Positions 45,606 to 54,971 of a DNA stretch of 59,342 nucleotides are shown here, piece after piece. The position numbers and the translations under genes are program-made. Under the pieces are notes generated by a model. That model was not told where the DNA came from, did not search any database, and was given only the letters and a program-made list of their open reading frames with translations. This DNA is from Candidatus Gastranaerophilales bacterium (GTDB lineage: Bacteria; Cyanobacteriota; Vampirovibrionia; Gastranaerophilales; Gastranaerophilaceae), in assembly GCA_944324225.1 (NCBI GenBank), contig CALUVL010000016.1, forward strand, positions 1 through 59,342, written 5' to 3'. Every line of letters starts with the position of its first letter. Within the stretch, counting starts at the first letter, position 1.

Positions 45606-46895
45606 TTATAACAATTCAAATTCTTCATCATTTACTTCACGCAAAAAATTTGTCCAGCTGTTGTAGTATTCGGCAAGTGCGTAAGTATAGCCAACTATTA
45701 TTGATATATAGGACTGTTTCATTACAATTAAGGATGTAATATTTGCCCGGCCTTGTTCATAACCTTCCTTGGATATTTCTATCAACTCTTCAGAGTTTTT
45801 TATTATCTTGCTTTCATAGTAATTAAGATTATCTACCGCTGTCAAAAATCGCTCATATGCCGCACTTACATCTTTTACTGCTTTATTTTTTGCTGATTCA
45901 TACTTCAACTCAGCCTGTTTTAATTTCAGTGCAGCATTTTGTATTTCCGGCGAATAGTTATAAAACAATGGAATATTAACAAGGCTTGCACCTGCATAGG
46001 CGCCGCTGTTGAAGTTTCCGGAATCTGTATATGCTCCTAACTGATAAGCGTAACCGCCGGTGAGCGCTAAATCCGGTATTCTCTGACGGGAAATAACGGT
46101 CATATTTTTTTCTGCAACATCAATTTCTTGTTTTGCAATTTTTATATCGTATCTGTTATTAAGCGCTCTCTGTACTATTTCTTCAAAATCAGGAAATTCA
46201 AAATTCGGAGGAGGTGTTAACATTTCAGTAAAATTATTTTTTTCTGCAAAAATATTGTCTTTACTGTCATAGGTCACTTTATTCGGATCATTTATTATTT
46301 TGTTGAAATTTGAAAGCGCAGTGTTTACGTTGACTCTGGCTGTATTAACCTGTGTTATTATCTGATTAAGAGAAATTTCGGCCTGCAAAACGTCGATTAC
46401 AGGCTCCTTTTTATTTTTTACCTTCTCTTTTGCAATATCCAGAAGTTCTTCCTGCAATTCTTTCTGCTGTTCAAGCGTATGCAGAATGGATTTTGCAGCG
46501 ACTAGATTTATATAAGCTTCTCTTACATCCATTTTCAAGTCAAACTCTGTATAATCAACATTATGTTCGACAAGGGTAAGATTTGATCTTGCAAGATTTT
46601 TTCTGGCATTTCTTTTGGCGATTTCTATATTCTGGCTTACTCCAAGCTGTTTTGGCTCTCCGTTTCCGGCCCCGCCCATAAAATAAAACGCATCTACTGA
46701 AGGGTTTTGAAGCCTGTTTGCTGTTTTTATTTCGTTTTTAGCAATATTAATGTTTATCTGTGCGGCTTTCAGGTCTATATTATTTTCTAATGCCGCGTCT
46801 ATTGCCTCATTCAGGTAAACCTTTTTAACCTCCTCCGCCTGCACGGGTAAGACCAAATACAATATCCAGACAATCACAATTAAAAACCTTCTCAT
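45606..46895 (-). CDS. TolC-family outer membrane protein (CusC/CzcC-like)
   Basis: The 429-aa protein has a Sec signal (about 1-20) and two OEP repeats (AIDAALENNIDLKAAQININ; IVQRALNNRYDIKIAKQEID). The length and the IARxNARKN region resemble TolC-like channels of metal or cation efflux systems, but no pump genes adjoin, so cargo is unknown. An extended -10 TGTGCTATAAT lies just upstream of the ATG. It is distinct from the 504-aa TolC at 19.8-21.3 kb. Confidence 0.83.
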   Translation of the reverse strand: MRRFLIVIVWILYLVLPVQAEEVKKVYLNEAIDAALENNIDLKAAQININIAKNEIKTANRLQNPSVDAFYFMGGAGNGEPKQLGVSQNIEIAKRNARKNLARSNLTLVEHNVDYTEFDLKMDVREAYINLVAAKSILHTLEQQKELQEELLDIAKEKVKNKKEPVIDVLQAEISLNQIITQVNTARVNVNTALSNFNKIINDPNKVTYDSKDNIFAEKNNFTEMLTPPPNFEFPDFEEIVQRALNNRYDIKIAKQEIDVAEKNMTVISRQRIPDLALTGGYAYQLGAYTDSGNFNSGAYAGASLVNIPLFYNYSPEIQNAALKLKQAELKYESAKNKAVKDVSAAYERFLTAVDNLNYYESKIIKNSEELIEISKEGYEQGRANITSLIVMKQSYISIIVGYTYALAEYYNSWTNFLREVNDEEFELL

Positions 46896-46930
46896 AACAT
46901 GGAATTATAGCACAAATATTAAATGTTTTT

Positions 46931-47160
46931 GTAATTATCCATTGACATATATGACCGTTATTGAATCTGTATTTTTTTAATCTAAGCCATTTTGTCTTTC
47001 ACTGTCATTCGGAACTTGTTTCAGAATCCCTTTAAGATCCTGAAATAAATTCAGGATGACCAAATGGCTTAGATTAAAATGCTGTATTCTTTCAGGCTTC
47101 TTTTCTAAATAAAAGTTAGACGTAAAACACATTACTATTCTGTATGTCAATGGACAAGAA
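46931..47160. mobile_element. MITE-like nested palindromic element, copy C
   Basis: The outer ends are GTAATTATCCATTGACATA and, inverted, TATGTCAATGGAC. Inside lies a second inverted repeat TAATCTAAGCCATTT/AAATGGCTTAGATTA (46979-46995, 47060-47076). Inside that lies GTCATTC...TTCAGGATGAC, the palindrome shared with copies A and B. No ORF. It fills most of the 375-nt gap between tolC and the hydrolase terminator. Confidence 0.6.
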
Positions 47161-47213
47161 TATTTTTTGTTTCAAAACATATGAACTACAAATTTATAAC
47201 GATTACTGAAATA

Positions 47214-47250
47214 AAAAAGGTTCTTCCTGGGGGTCGGAGGAACCTTTTTA
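47214..47250 (-). terminator. Intrinsic terminator of the hydrolase gene
   Basis: On the minus strand AAAAAGGTTC and GAACCTTTTT form the outer stem with an inner TTCC/GGAA step, ending in a T run. Confidence 0.75.
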
Positions 47251-47270
47251 TTAAAGTTTGGTCTTATTTT

Positions 47271-48308
47271 TTATTTTGCGTCTTTTAAATATTTTGTGAA
47301 AAAGCTTTCAATTTTATCAAACGGAATTTTTTCAAGATTGTCATACAAATCAACATGGCTTGCACCGTCAACAATCAGAAGTTCTTTATTTTCGCCTTTC
47401 AATTTTTTAAAGGCATCTTCGCTAAAGTAACGGCTGTGGGCTTTTTCTCCATGCATAACCAGAACAGCACTCCTGATTTCATCACTATATGCAAGTATTG
47501 GCATATTAATCAGTGCCAAAGTTGATGTCTGTGTCCAGTGACCATTTGAATTGATAGAATGCTTGTGAAAGCCTCTTTTGGTTTTGTAATAGTTCCAGTA
47601 ATCCTGTACAAACTGCGGTTCTTCCCCTGTCAGTGTTTCAGGAAGTCCGTCTGCCTGCGCATACTTGCCGTTTTTGAAGTCGTCTGTTCTTTGTTTGTTG
47701 AGAGATTCTTTCAATTCATAACGTGCATTCTCATCCATTGAATCAAAATATCCTCTGGCACTTACTCTTGTCATATCATACATTGTAGAAGTAAGGGTTG
47801 CTTTTATTCTTGTATCCATTGCGGCCGCATTCAGACCAAACCCGCCAAATCCACAAATTCCGATTATACCGATTTTTTCAGGATCTACGTCTTTTTGATT
47901 GCTTAAAAAATCAACTGCGGCACTAAAATCTTCTGTATTGATATCCGGAGAAGCTACATTTCTCGGTTCTCCACCGCTTTCGCCTGTGTAAGAAGGGTCA
48001 AATGCAAGAGTTATAAAGCCTCTTTCTGCCATAGTTTGAGCATACAACCCAGAAGCCTGCTCTTTAACAGCGCCAAAAGGCCCGCTCACTGCTATTGCCG
48101 CCATTTTATCAGACGGTTTATCTTTCGGTGTATATAAATCCCCGACAAGGGTAATGCCGTATCTGTTTTTAAAACTTACTTTCTTTACCTCAACTTTATC
48201 GCTTTTTGCAAAAGTTTTGTCCCAGTCATTACTATTTGCAATAGACATATTTGCACCTCCAATAATTAATAAAACAACTGCAATAAACACAAAAAAACTT
48301 TTAATCAT
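47271..48308 (-). CDS. Exported alpha/beta-hydrolase-fold protein with altered nucleophile elbow
   Basis: The 345-aa protein has an N-terminal signal (about 1-24) and an alpha/beta-hydrolase core (about 45-340). It is closest to the YcjY/dienelactone-hydrolase-like group: FDPSYTGESGG, then IGICGFGGFGLNAAA. The usual nucleophile serine in GICxSGG is replaced by Phe154, leaving Cys152 as the only nearby candidate. The acid (VLVMHGEKAHS) and base His (DGASHVDLYD) regions are present. It may use cysteine or be non-catalytic. The exported start and solitary position give no substrate clue. Confidence 0.8.
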   Translation of the reverse strand: MIKSFFVFIAVVLLIIGGANMSIANSNDWDKTFAKSDKVEVKKVSFKNRYGITLVGDLYTPKDKPSDKMAAIAVSGPFGAVKEQASGLYAQTMAERGFITLAFDPSYTGESGGEPRNVASPDINTEDFSAAVDFLSNQKDVDPEKIGIIGICGFGGFGLNAAAMDTRIKATLTSTMYDMTRVSARGYFDSMDENARYELKESLNKQRTDDFKNGKYAQADGLPETLTGEEPQFVQDYWNYYKTKRGFHKHSINSNGHWTQTSTLALINMPILAYSDEIRSAVLVMHGEKAHSRYFSEDAFKKLKGENKELLIVDGASHVDLYDNLEKIPFDKIESFFTKYLKDAK

Positions 48309-48432
48309 CTAAAAATCCTCATTGTTATTATTTGCATCACTTACATTTTATTATTATTTACGACAATTCTTAAAATAGCAAATACTTATATTCTATTTTA
48401 AAATATACCTTTAAAGCATATTTAAAAGTTAT

Positions 48433-51081
48433 TTATTCCTTGGTTATTGCCTGTTGCTCTACTTTTGATATTTCTTCGGCAATGATAGCTATAGTGCGCG
48501 GGAAATACCGCTGAAAATAATATGCCCTTGTTGCAAGCTGTTCTGCTGGATTGGCATGAAGAAGCATGTTGGCTTCGGCAACTCTTTCCTCGGCCGCACG
48601 GTCAGCACCTTGTATTGTACCTGTAAAATAGTCAATAAAACCTTCCTCTTCAGAGGTGGCAACCTTTTTAAATTCTTCATATTCTTTTTGAAATACTTCA
48701 TTTATTTTGTCCAAGCTTGAAATACAGCCTGACTCTAGTTGTCCTGCTGTAGAATCAATGTAATGTCCGAATTCGTGACTCAATATTGAAAAATTTTGTC
48801 TGATAAAGTCAGTTTGTGAATCCATATATGTCGATTCACCTAAATAAATTTCTTTATTCTCCGACTTCCAGTATGCATTATTAAGAAAATCTGTTGATGA
48901 TCCATCGTATCTGAAAATATCTATACTATTCAATGTCATTACCATAAGCTGTTCAGCCTGCATATTTTGCAAAATTTTCATAATACTGTTTTTGTCTTCT
49001 GCAATTATGCTACCATTCATTGGAATATTTGAAACCTTTCCTGACTCAAGATCTGTTATTTTAATTTCGTTCTCCTTATATTCAATCTCGAAATTATGTC
49101 CGTTTATGCCTGATTGGAATTTATTTTCGCCTAGAATTTTAAAGGTCTGTGTCCGGTTTAGAAGAACATTGCCGTCTTTATCAGTAATTTTGTATATAGA
49201 GCGGCGGTTTCCCAGAACATCTTCAAAATTCTGTATCTGTGTTATTGTACCATCGGGAGATTCAAAGTCTTTTACGACCTGCATTGTTCCGTTTTTATCA
49301 ACTTTTGAACTCTGTAGAATACGGCGGCTTCCATCCGCAGAAATCTCGGTTATATTCGGAACACCAGGTAATGCTCCAGGCACACTGACTTCTGTTTTTA
49401 AAAGCTTGCCATCTTTGTCAAATGTTTGAATTGTCTGGCTTTCAACAAAATCAACCCTGCTTGATGTATCTGGAATACGTTTGTAATTTATTTGCTGACG
49501 CCTCCTGATATCTCCGTTTACAGCTGTTTTTTCACTTGTATGTGTCTCTACGTTATTTTCTATGGTTTCAAATGCGGACATGCCCTGCATGTAGCGAATA
49601 ACAATATTGCCATCTTCTGAATTTCTTATAATTATGCTTTTCTTAAGGTCTTTTATTTCATAAGTATAGTTTGGATGAGAAATTATAAAATTATTAAGCC
49701 TGTCATCCCCTGCTTCTGCCATATATGTCAGCAATTCCGGGGTTATTTTGGTATCCTCAATTTTTATACTTTTGACTTTATCTATATTTTCATCTGAACA
49801 CTTTGCTAGACGTATAAGCAAATCTGGCTCAAGTTTTTTTTCACCGAATTTTAAACCGGAGATTTGCTTAAGATGTTCTAATTCGTCCTCTTTTAAATTG
49901 CATAACTCTCTGAAATTGTTCTGGCTGAATTGCAAATTTGATGCTTTGACATAGTCCTTGATTTTTACACGCAGATTTTCAGGTGCTTCAAGGAGTATTG
50001 CTATATCAATCCCTTCATATTCAGGATCCTGAAACATTACTTTACCCTGCTCATAAGCTTCTCCATCAAACTGCACCAGCTTTATCAGCTGCATAGTAGA
50101 AATTTTTTCTTTAGGTGAAACTTTCAAAAGATCTAAAACCTTGTCAAATTCTTTTTCTGAAGTCTCTTCACATAGAAAACTTGCCGAGATTAAATTGTCC
50201 GGAGTTATTTTATCCTTACATTCACTCATCAACCTTTGAGCTTTTGCATACTTTTCAGCATCACCAGTCAGTAACTCAACAATGCTTGAACTTTCAATAT
50301 AAATTAACTCTTTAGCTTCTTGCGCTGGCATACCTTCTGTTAATATTCCAATTACCTGTTCGAGAGTTTCAGCTCTTTCAGGAACCTGCCCCATGAAAGA
50401 CATAATATCAACAGGAGTAAGACCTTTTGCCAAAAAGGCTTTACTCTTTTGAAATTCCTCTTCTGTCAAGTCTGATTCCGAAATACTTATCAAGGAATAA
50501 GGATCATATAATTCATACATTCTATCTCTGGTTTCTGAATCTTTTGGAAGCAGAGAAACCAAACTGTCAAACCTTTTTATGGCATTTTCACTCATTCCTG
50601 CAATATATTTAACATGATCCAGACTCCACATTTCGTCTAAATCACCAAATACGGCAGAATATTTCTTTTCAATCGCCAAATCTTCCGGCGTATGTTCCAC
50701 AGGTTTAGCAGAGAAACCCGATGCAGAAACATCTTCAGGTTGGGATGAATCAGTATCTAATAATTTTGACGGGTCGGCTTCTCCGGTTTCAAAGGACTTC
50801 ATGTCCGTTTGCAATTCTTTTTTTAAATCATCTATACTATACTTCTTATTTTCTTTATCTACTTTTGAATTGTAAAGCTGGATTAACTCTGAATATGATA
50901 TGTCGTTTTCATTGAAATCAATTTCAGCATAAGAAGCAAGATCTTTCTTTAATTTCTCAAAATCTTTCTCTGTAAATACCGAATTCAAATTTTTCTGATA
51001 TTTTTTGAGAAAAACATCATCATCTCCAAGCTTAGTATTTATCTTTTTCGCAAAAAAGCTTAAAAGTTTATTTAATTCCAT
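48433..51081 (-). CDS. Large protein with C-terminal HExxH zincin motif
   Basis: I do not recognise the whole 882-aa protein. Residues 1-470 are helical and Asp/Glu/Lys-rich, with short repeated helix pairs. About 480-660 is beta-rich with repeats such as KDGKLLKTEV, SADGSRRIL and KDGNVLLNRTQTF, resembling YD/RHS-like or MORN-like strands. Near residue 769 comes SHEFGHYIDSTAG, a zinc-protease HExxH motif, and AAEERVAEANM about 60 residues later offers a third ligand. This is the arrangement of anthrax-lethal-factor-like (ATLF) and related zincins. No signal peptide, so it would be cytosolic or use another export route. Solitary gene. An effector or toxin role is inference. Confidence 0.65.
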   Translation of the reverse strand: MELNKLLSFFAKKINTKLGDDDVFLKKYQKNLNSVFTEKDFEKLKKDLASYAEIDFNENDISYSELIQLYNSKVDKENKKYSIDDLKKELQTDMKSFETGEADPSKLLDTDSSQPEDVSASGFSAKPVEHTPEDLAIEKKYSAVFGDLDEMWSLDHVKYIAGMSENAIKRFDSLVSLLPKDSETRDRMYELYDPYSLISISESDLTEEEFQKSKAFLAKGLTPVDIMSFMGQVPERAETLEQVIGILTEGMPAQEAKELIYIESSSIVELLTGDAEKYAKAQRLMSECKDKITPDNLISASFLCEETSEKEFDKVLDLLKVSPKEKISTMQLIKLVQFDGEAYEQGKVMFQDPEYEGIDIAILLEAPENLRVKIKDYVKASNLQFSQNNFRELCNLKEDELEHLKQISGLKFGEKKLEPDLLIRLAKCSDENIDKVKSIKIEDTKITPELLTYMAEAGDDRLNNFIISHPNYTYEIKDLKKSIIIRNSEDGNIVIRYMQGMSAFETIENNVETHTSEKTAVNGDIRRRQQINYKRIPDTSSRVDFVESQTIQTFDKDGKLLKTEVSVPGALPGVPNITEISADGSRRILQSSKVDKNGTMQVVKDFESPDGTITQIQNFEDVLGNRRSIYKITDKDGNVLLNRTQTFKILGENKFQSGINGHNFEIEYKENEIKITDLESGKVSNIPMNGSIIAEDKNSIMKILQNMQAEQLMVMTLNSIDIFRYDGSSTDFLNNAYWKSENKEIYLGESTYMDSQTDFIRQNFSILSHEFGHYIDSTAGQLESGCISSLDKINEVFQKEYEEFKKVATSEEEGFIDYFTGTIQGADRAAEERVAEANMLLHANPAEQLATRAYYFQRYFPRTIAIIAEEISKVEQQAITKE

Positions 51082-51339
51082 ACACTACATCCTTCAAGAT
51101 ATTTATAATTGACGGATACAACGTTTATTTACTTTAATATAATTATAAATATATGTTATATAACTTAATATTTTTTAATAACAAATGCCATTTTGTTATA
51201 TCAAATATCTTTTTATGATAATTACTTTTTAAGGATTTTTTATGTTAGCCAGTAATAATATTTCGGATTTCTTAAGTCAAGCATATCAATATAAAACTAA
51301 ATATTGTAAAAGAAAAATGCAATTGATGCCAATAATTAT

Positions 51340-51576
51340 TTATATTTCAAATAATATATTAGTGAATTCGCAGCTATCTGTTGAACAAAAAATATTAAAG
51401 ATAAATGAATCATTTGTACAGGCTCTGCAATCTTTGCATGGTGCAATGGGTTCCGTTCCGATATAAAAAATTTCTGCTTCTATGTTTTCACTGTTTAAAA
51501 CTTCTGCAACTTCACTTAAAGCAGTATATGTACAGCCATTTTTATATGGTGAACCATTTAATAATAAAACTTTCAT
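51340..51576 (-). pseudogene. Truncated flavodoxin/NADPH-FMN reductase fragment
   Basis: The first about 55 residues are normal for the flavodoxin family: MKVLLLNGSPYKNGCTYTAL and APCKDCRACT, the CxxCxxC often seen in iron-sulfur flavoproteins. Then the reading frame runs into unrelated AT-rich sequence and stops at 78 aa (family length about 180). The end was probably lost by deletion. It starts 3 nt after the NTF2-like gene, so it was once in its operon. Gap 51082-51339 holds only AT-rich promoter-like DNA. Confidence 0.75.
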
Positions 51577-51579
51577 TCA

Positions 51580-51960
51580 TTATCCCTCACAAGATAAAGT
51601 GTCATAGACTTTAGCTACAATTTTCCATTCACCACTAATTTTGTTCATAATAAGCAAATCTGTAAACTTATATCCATGCCAGTTATCTTCAATTACTCTG
51701 ACTGCGGCAATTGTTTTTTCAAGAGTTATTACATCTATTCTGGCCACATAGTCATCGCCACAGGCTCCCATTTTATCAATAGTGTCATAAAACCCTTGAA
51801 TAGAACCTGATTGATATTCTTTTTCATTCAGTTGTCCATAGAAATTTGCCTTTTCATAAAAATAAGGTTTAACAATTTCACTATTACCGTTTTTAACAGC
51901 TTCAATAAACTTTTTTGCAAGATCTTCAACTGCATTAAATTCTTGTATTTGTTCTCTCAT
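51580..51960 (-). CDS. NTF2-like (SnoaL/lumazine-binding-type) protein
   Basis: The 126-aa protein has the NTF2-like cone fold pattern: VEDLAKKFIEAVKNGNSE helix, FYEKANFYG, then strands TIAAVRVIEDNWHGYKFTDLLIMNK and WKIVAKVYDT. Family members bind or isomerise small hydrophobic molecules; substrate unknown. Divergent from the HxlR regulator (100 nt), which likely controls it, as such pairs are common. Confidence 0.8.
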   Translation of the reverse strand: MREQIQEFNAVEDLAKKFIEAVKNGNSEIVKPYFYEKANFYGQLNEKEYQSGSIQGFYDTIDKMGACGDDYVARIDVITLEKTIAAVRVIEDNWHGYKFTDLLIMNKISGEWKIVAKVYDTLSCEG

Positions 51961-52060
51961 TTTGTCCCCCTTTCATTTTTACATTCATTATGTTAAATTA
52001 TTATGGTAATTTATTCAAGTACGGATAAAAAAGTAACCTGCGGTAATAAAGGATCGTATT

Positions 52061-52405
52061 ATGCGAACAGAAGAAAAAGATTGTTTAAAAGAAGTTGAAC
52101 GTTTTGACAAAACCGGCTTTAATTATACACTTTCCCTTGTGAACGGGAAATATAAACTGACTGTTTTGTATGCTATATACCGGCACAAAGTTATACGTTT
52201 TAATGCACTGCAAAAATATTTAAATATGATATCTCATAAGACATTAAGCGGAGTTTTAAAAGAACTTGAGAGGGCTGAACTGATTATAAGAAAAGAATAC
52301 CCGCAAATTCCTCCTAAAGTTGAATATTCGCTATCTAAAAGAGGTGAGTCTTTTATCCCGATTTTATATGCTCTTTGTGAATGGGGAGAAAAATATAGAA
52401 AATAA
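52061..52405 (+). CDS. HxlR-family winged-helix regulator
   Basis: The 114-aa protein shows the HxlR fold: LVNGKYKLTVLYAIYRHKVIRF (family WxxWxxLIL region), NALQKYLNMISHKTLSGVLKELERAELI recognition helix, and QIPPKVEYSLSKRGESFIPIL wing. There is one N-terminal Cys (Cys8), possibly redox-sensing as in HypR. It lies between the divergent NTF2-like/flavodoxin unit and the Tat-flavodoxin gene, both likely targets. Confidence 0.9.
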   Translation: MRTEEKDCLKEVERFDKTGFNYTLSLVNGKYKLTVLYAIYRHKVIRFNALQKYLNMISHKTLSGVLKELERAELIIRKEYPQIPPKVEYSLSKRGESFIPILYALCEWGEKYRK

Positions 52406-52514
52406 TTTTATTTGCGGAAATAAGTCAAGTTCTAAGGAAACATGGTAGGTATAGGCGAAAATTTACTTGATACTCGAGTTAGTAATTTTTTGAAACAATT
52501 AATAATTTAATAAC

Positions 52515-52545
52515 TTGACTTAGAGTTACTCTAAAGTGTTAGGAT
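52515..52545 (+). promoter_or_regulatory. MerR-type promoter with a different dyad, upstream of Tat-flavodoxin
   Basis: TTGACT (52515-52520), 19-bp spacer, TAGGAT (52540-52545). The spacer holds TTAGAGT-T-ACTCTAA, the consensus-like operator of AdhR-type MerR regulators. A second dyad lies just upstream: TTTACT...AGTAA around ACTCGAGT (52465-52490). Confidence 0.65.
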
Positions 52546-52567
52546 TAGAACAGAGATTTTAAAGTAA

Positions 52568-53209
52568 ATGGATAGACGTAAATTTATAAAAAATACACTT
52601 ATTACTGCTGCTGGTGCTGTTATTATTGGTGCAGCAACAGGTTGTGCTAGTAACAAAAATTCAAAAGGAGATAGAAAAATGAAGATTCTTGTTATTACCG
52701 GAAGTCCGAGAAAAAACGGAAACTCAAACACTCTTGCTGATAATTTTATAAAAGGAGCAGAAGAAGCAGGACATAATATTGTAAGATTTGATTCGGCATT
52801 CAAAAATATTCACCCCTGCGTTGCCTGTAACAAATGTGGCATGAACGGTCAATGCGTGTTCAAAGATGATTTTGAATTTATCAGAAATAATATTGTGGAT
52901 GCAGATGCTGTTGTATTTGCGTCCCCAATGTATTATTTCGGGATTTCGGCACAGATTAAAGCAGTAATTGACAGATTTTACGCAATTAATGGACAAATTC
53001 ATGTTCCTAAAAGAGCTGTTTTAATTCTTACTTATGCTGATACCTCTGCAAAAGAGGCACAGCCTATACTCAGTCATTATGAAACATTGTTAAATTATCT
53101 TGGCTGGTCTGATGCAGGAAAAATTATTGCATCCGGTGTCTGGACAGAAGGAGATGTTAATCATACCCAGTATCCGAAACAGGCTTATGAGTTAGGCAAA
53201 AATATATAG
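52568..53209 (+). CDS. Tat-exported flavodoxin-family lipoprotein
   Basis: The 213-aa protein starts MDRRKFIKNTLITAAGA...GCAS, a twin-arginine signal with a lipobox. The rest is a flavodoxin/NADPH-dependent FMN reductase fold: ILVITGSPRKNGNSNTLAD (FMN loop), HPCVACNKCGMNGQCVF (cysteine pair set), ASPMYYFGISAQIKAVIDRF. It closely resembles the 212-aa protein at 54972-55610 (same signal FIKNTLITAAGA and same C-terminus YPKQAYELGKNI), so the two are recent paralogues. An extracytoplasmic flavin shuttle is inferred. Confidence 0.87.
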   Translation: MDRRKFIKNTLITAAGAVIIGAATGCASNKNSKGDRKMKILVITGSPRKNGNSNTLADNFIKGAEEAGHNIVRFDSAFKNIHPCVACNKCGMNGQCVFKDDFEFIRNNIVDADAVVFASPMYYFGISAQIKAVIDRFYAINGQIHVPKRAVLILTYADTSAKEAQPILSHYETLLNYLGWSDAGKIIASGVWTEGDVNHTQYPKQAYELGKNI

Positions 53210-53218
53210 GGCAGATTT

Positions 53219-53704
53219 ATGGTAAGAAAAAAAGTTATAAATATTCTGGCTTTAGCAGGGTTAATAATCGTAGCAGTATTCATTTGGTATAATGGAATTT
53301 TCGCAAAATTGGAGCCATCATATGCACAGGAGGAAAGTATAAAAATGAAAGTTAAAATGAGTTTTAACAATGAGGAAGTAATTATTAATATGTATGATAA
53401 TCCTGCCTCCCAACAGGTAATCGCACTTTTGCCTGCGGAATTTCAATTCAGTGATTTTGCAGGAGAAGAAAAAATTACTAATTTCCCGAAACCTTTAAGC
53501 CTTGATAATGTTCCGAAAGGAATGGTTGCAACAGCAGGAAAAATGTTTATTTACGTCCCTTGGGGTAATATGGGGATTTTCTATAAAGACCATGGACACA
53601 CTATGGATAAAAGTCTTATTCCTCTTGGCGAAGTTGAAAGCGGACTTGAGTATTTAAGGTCGCAGAAAACTGATTTTAAAGCGAAATTGGAAGTTGTAAA
53701 ATAA
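53219..53704 (+). CDS. Membrane-anchored cyclophilin-like fold protein
   Basis: The 161-aa protein has an N-terminal membrane helix (ILALAGLIIVAVFIWY, residues 9-24) and a cyclophilin-like domain (about 42-158): MSFNNEEVIINMYDNPASQQ, LPAEFQFSDFAGEEKI, MFIYVPWGNMGIFYKD. Members of this family (cyclophilin_like/DUF369-type) are often linked to redox and AKR genes; function unproven. It follows the Tat-flavodoxin by 9 nt as an operon. The convergent neighbour is the decayed Tat-signal gene. Confidence 0.8.
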   Translation: MVRKKVINILALAGLIIVAVFIWYNGIFAKLEPSYAQEESIKMKVKMSFNNEEVIINMYDNPASQQVIALLPAEFQFSDFAGEEKITNFPKPLSLDNVPKGMVATAGKMFIYVPWGNMGIFYKDHGHTMDKSLIPLGEVESGLEYLRSQKTDFKAKLEVVK

Positions 53705-53757
53705 ATATATAAATAAAAGAGATGCAATTTAAGTAATCACACCTCTTTAACCTCAGC

Positions 53758-53937
53758 CTAAAGGACAATACGGTACATGTCTGATTGCATAACATTCAAA
53801 CCGCCAAGATTGCTGTGTTCAATCCTTCTTGTTTATTTCAATGTATTATTTTCGGTCATAATAGTTTCTGCCTTTCCGGCAAGTCCGGCAAACATAAGTG
53901 CAAGCCCTAACGTTTTTATAAAATCCCGTCTGTTCAT
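53758..53937 (-). pseudogene. Remnant of a Tat-signal protein gene
   Basis: ATG at 53937 with AAGGAG 8 nt upstream encodes MNRRDFIKTLGLALMFAGL..., a clear twin-arginine signal, then stops (TAA at 53833-53835) after 34 codons. The same frame continues 24 more codons (TRRIEHSNLGGLNV...) to TAG. It sits 11 nt after the aldo/keto reductase gene, as a last operon gene. It is probably a Tat substrate that has lost its body. Confidence 0.55.
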
Positions 53938-53948
53938 GCGTTTTCTCC

Positions 53949-54971
<1,023 letters not shown>

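Noticed and set aside
51109-51139. TTGACG-19-TTAATA as a fifth member of the MerR promoter set
   Set aside because: The spacer has no dyad and no supported gene follows on that strand.
51242-51466. Plus-strand ORF of 74 codons with AAGGA upstream
   Set aside because: It overlaps the flavodoxin remnant on the other strand, has no recognisable domain and is AT-rich throughout; the ribosome-site match may be chance.
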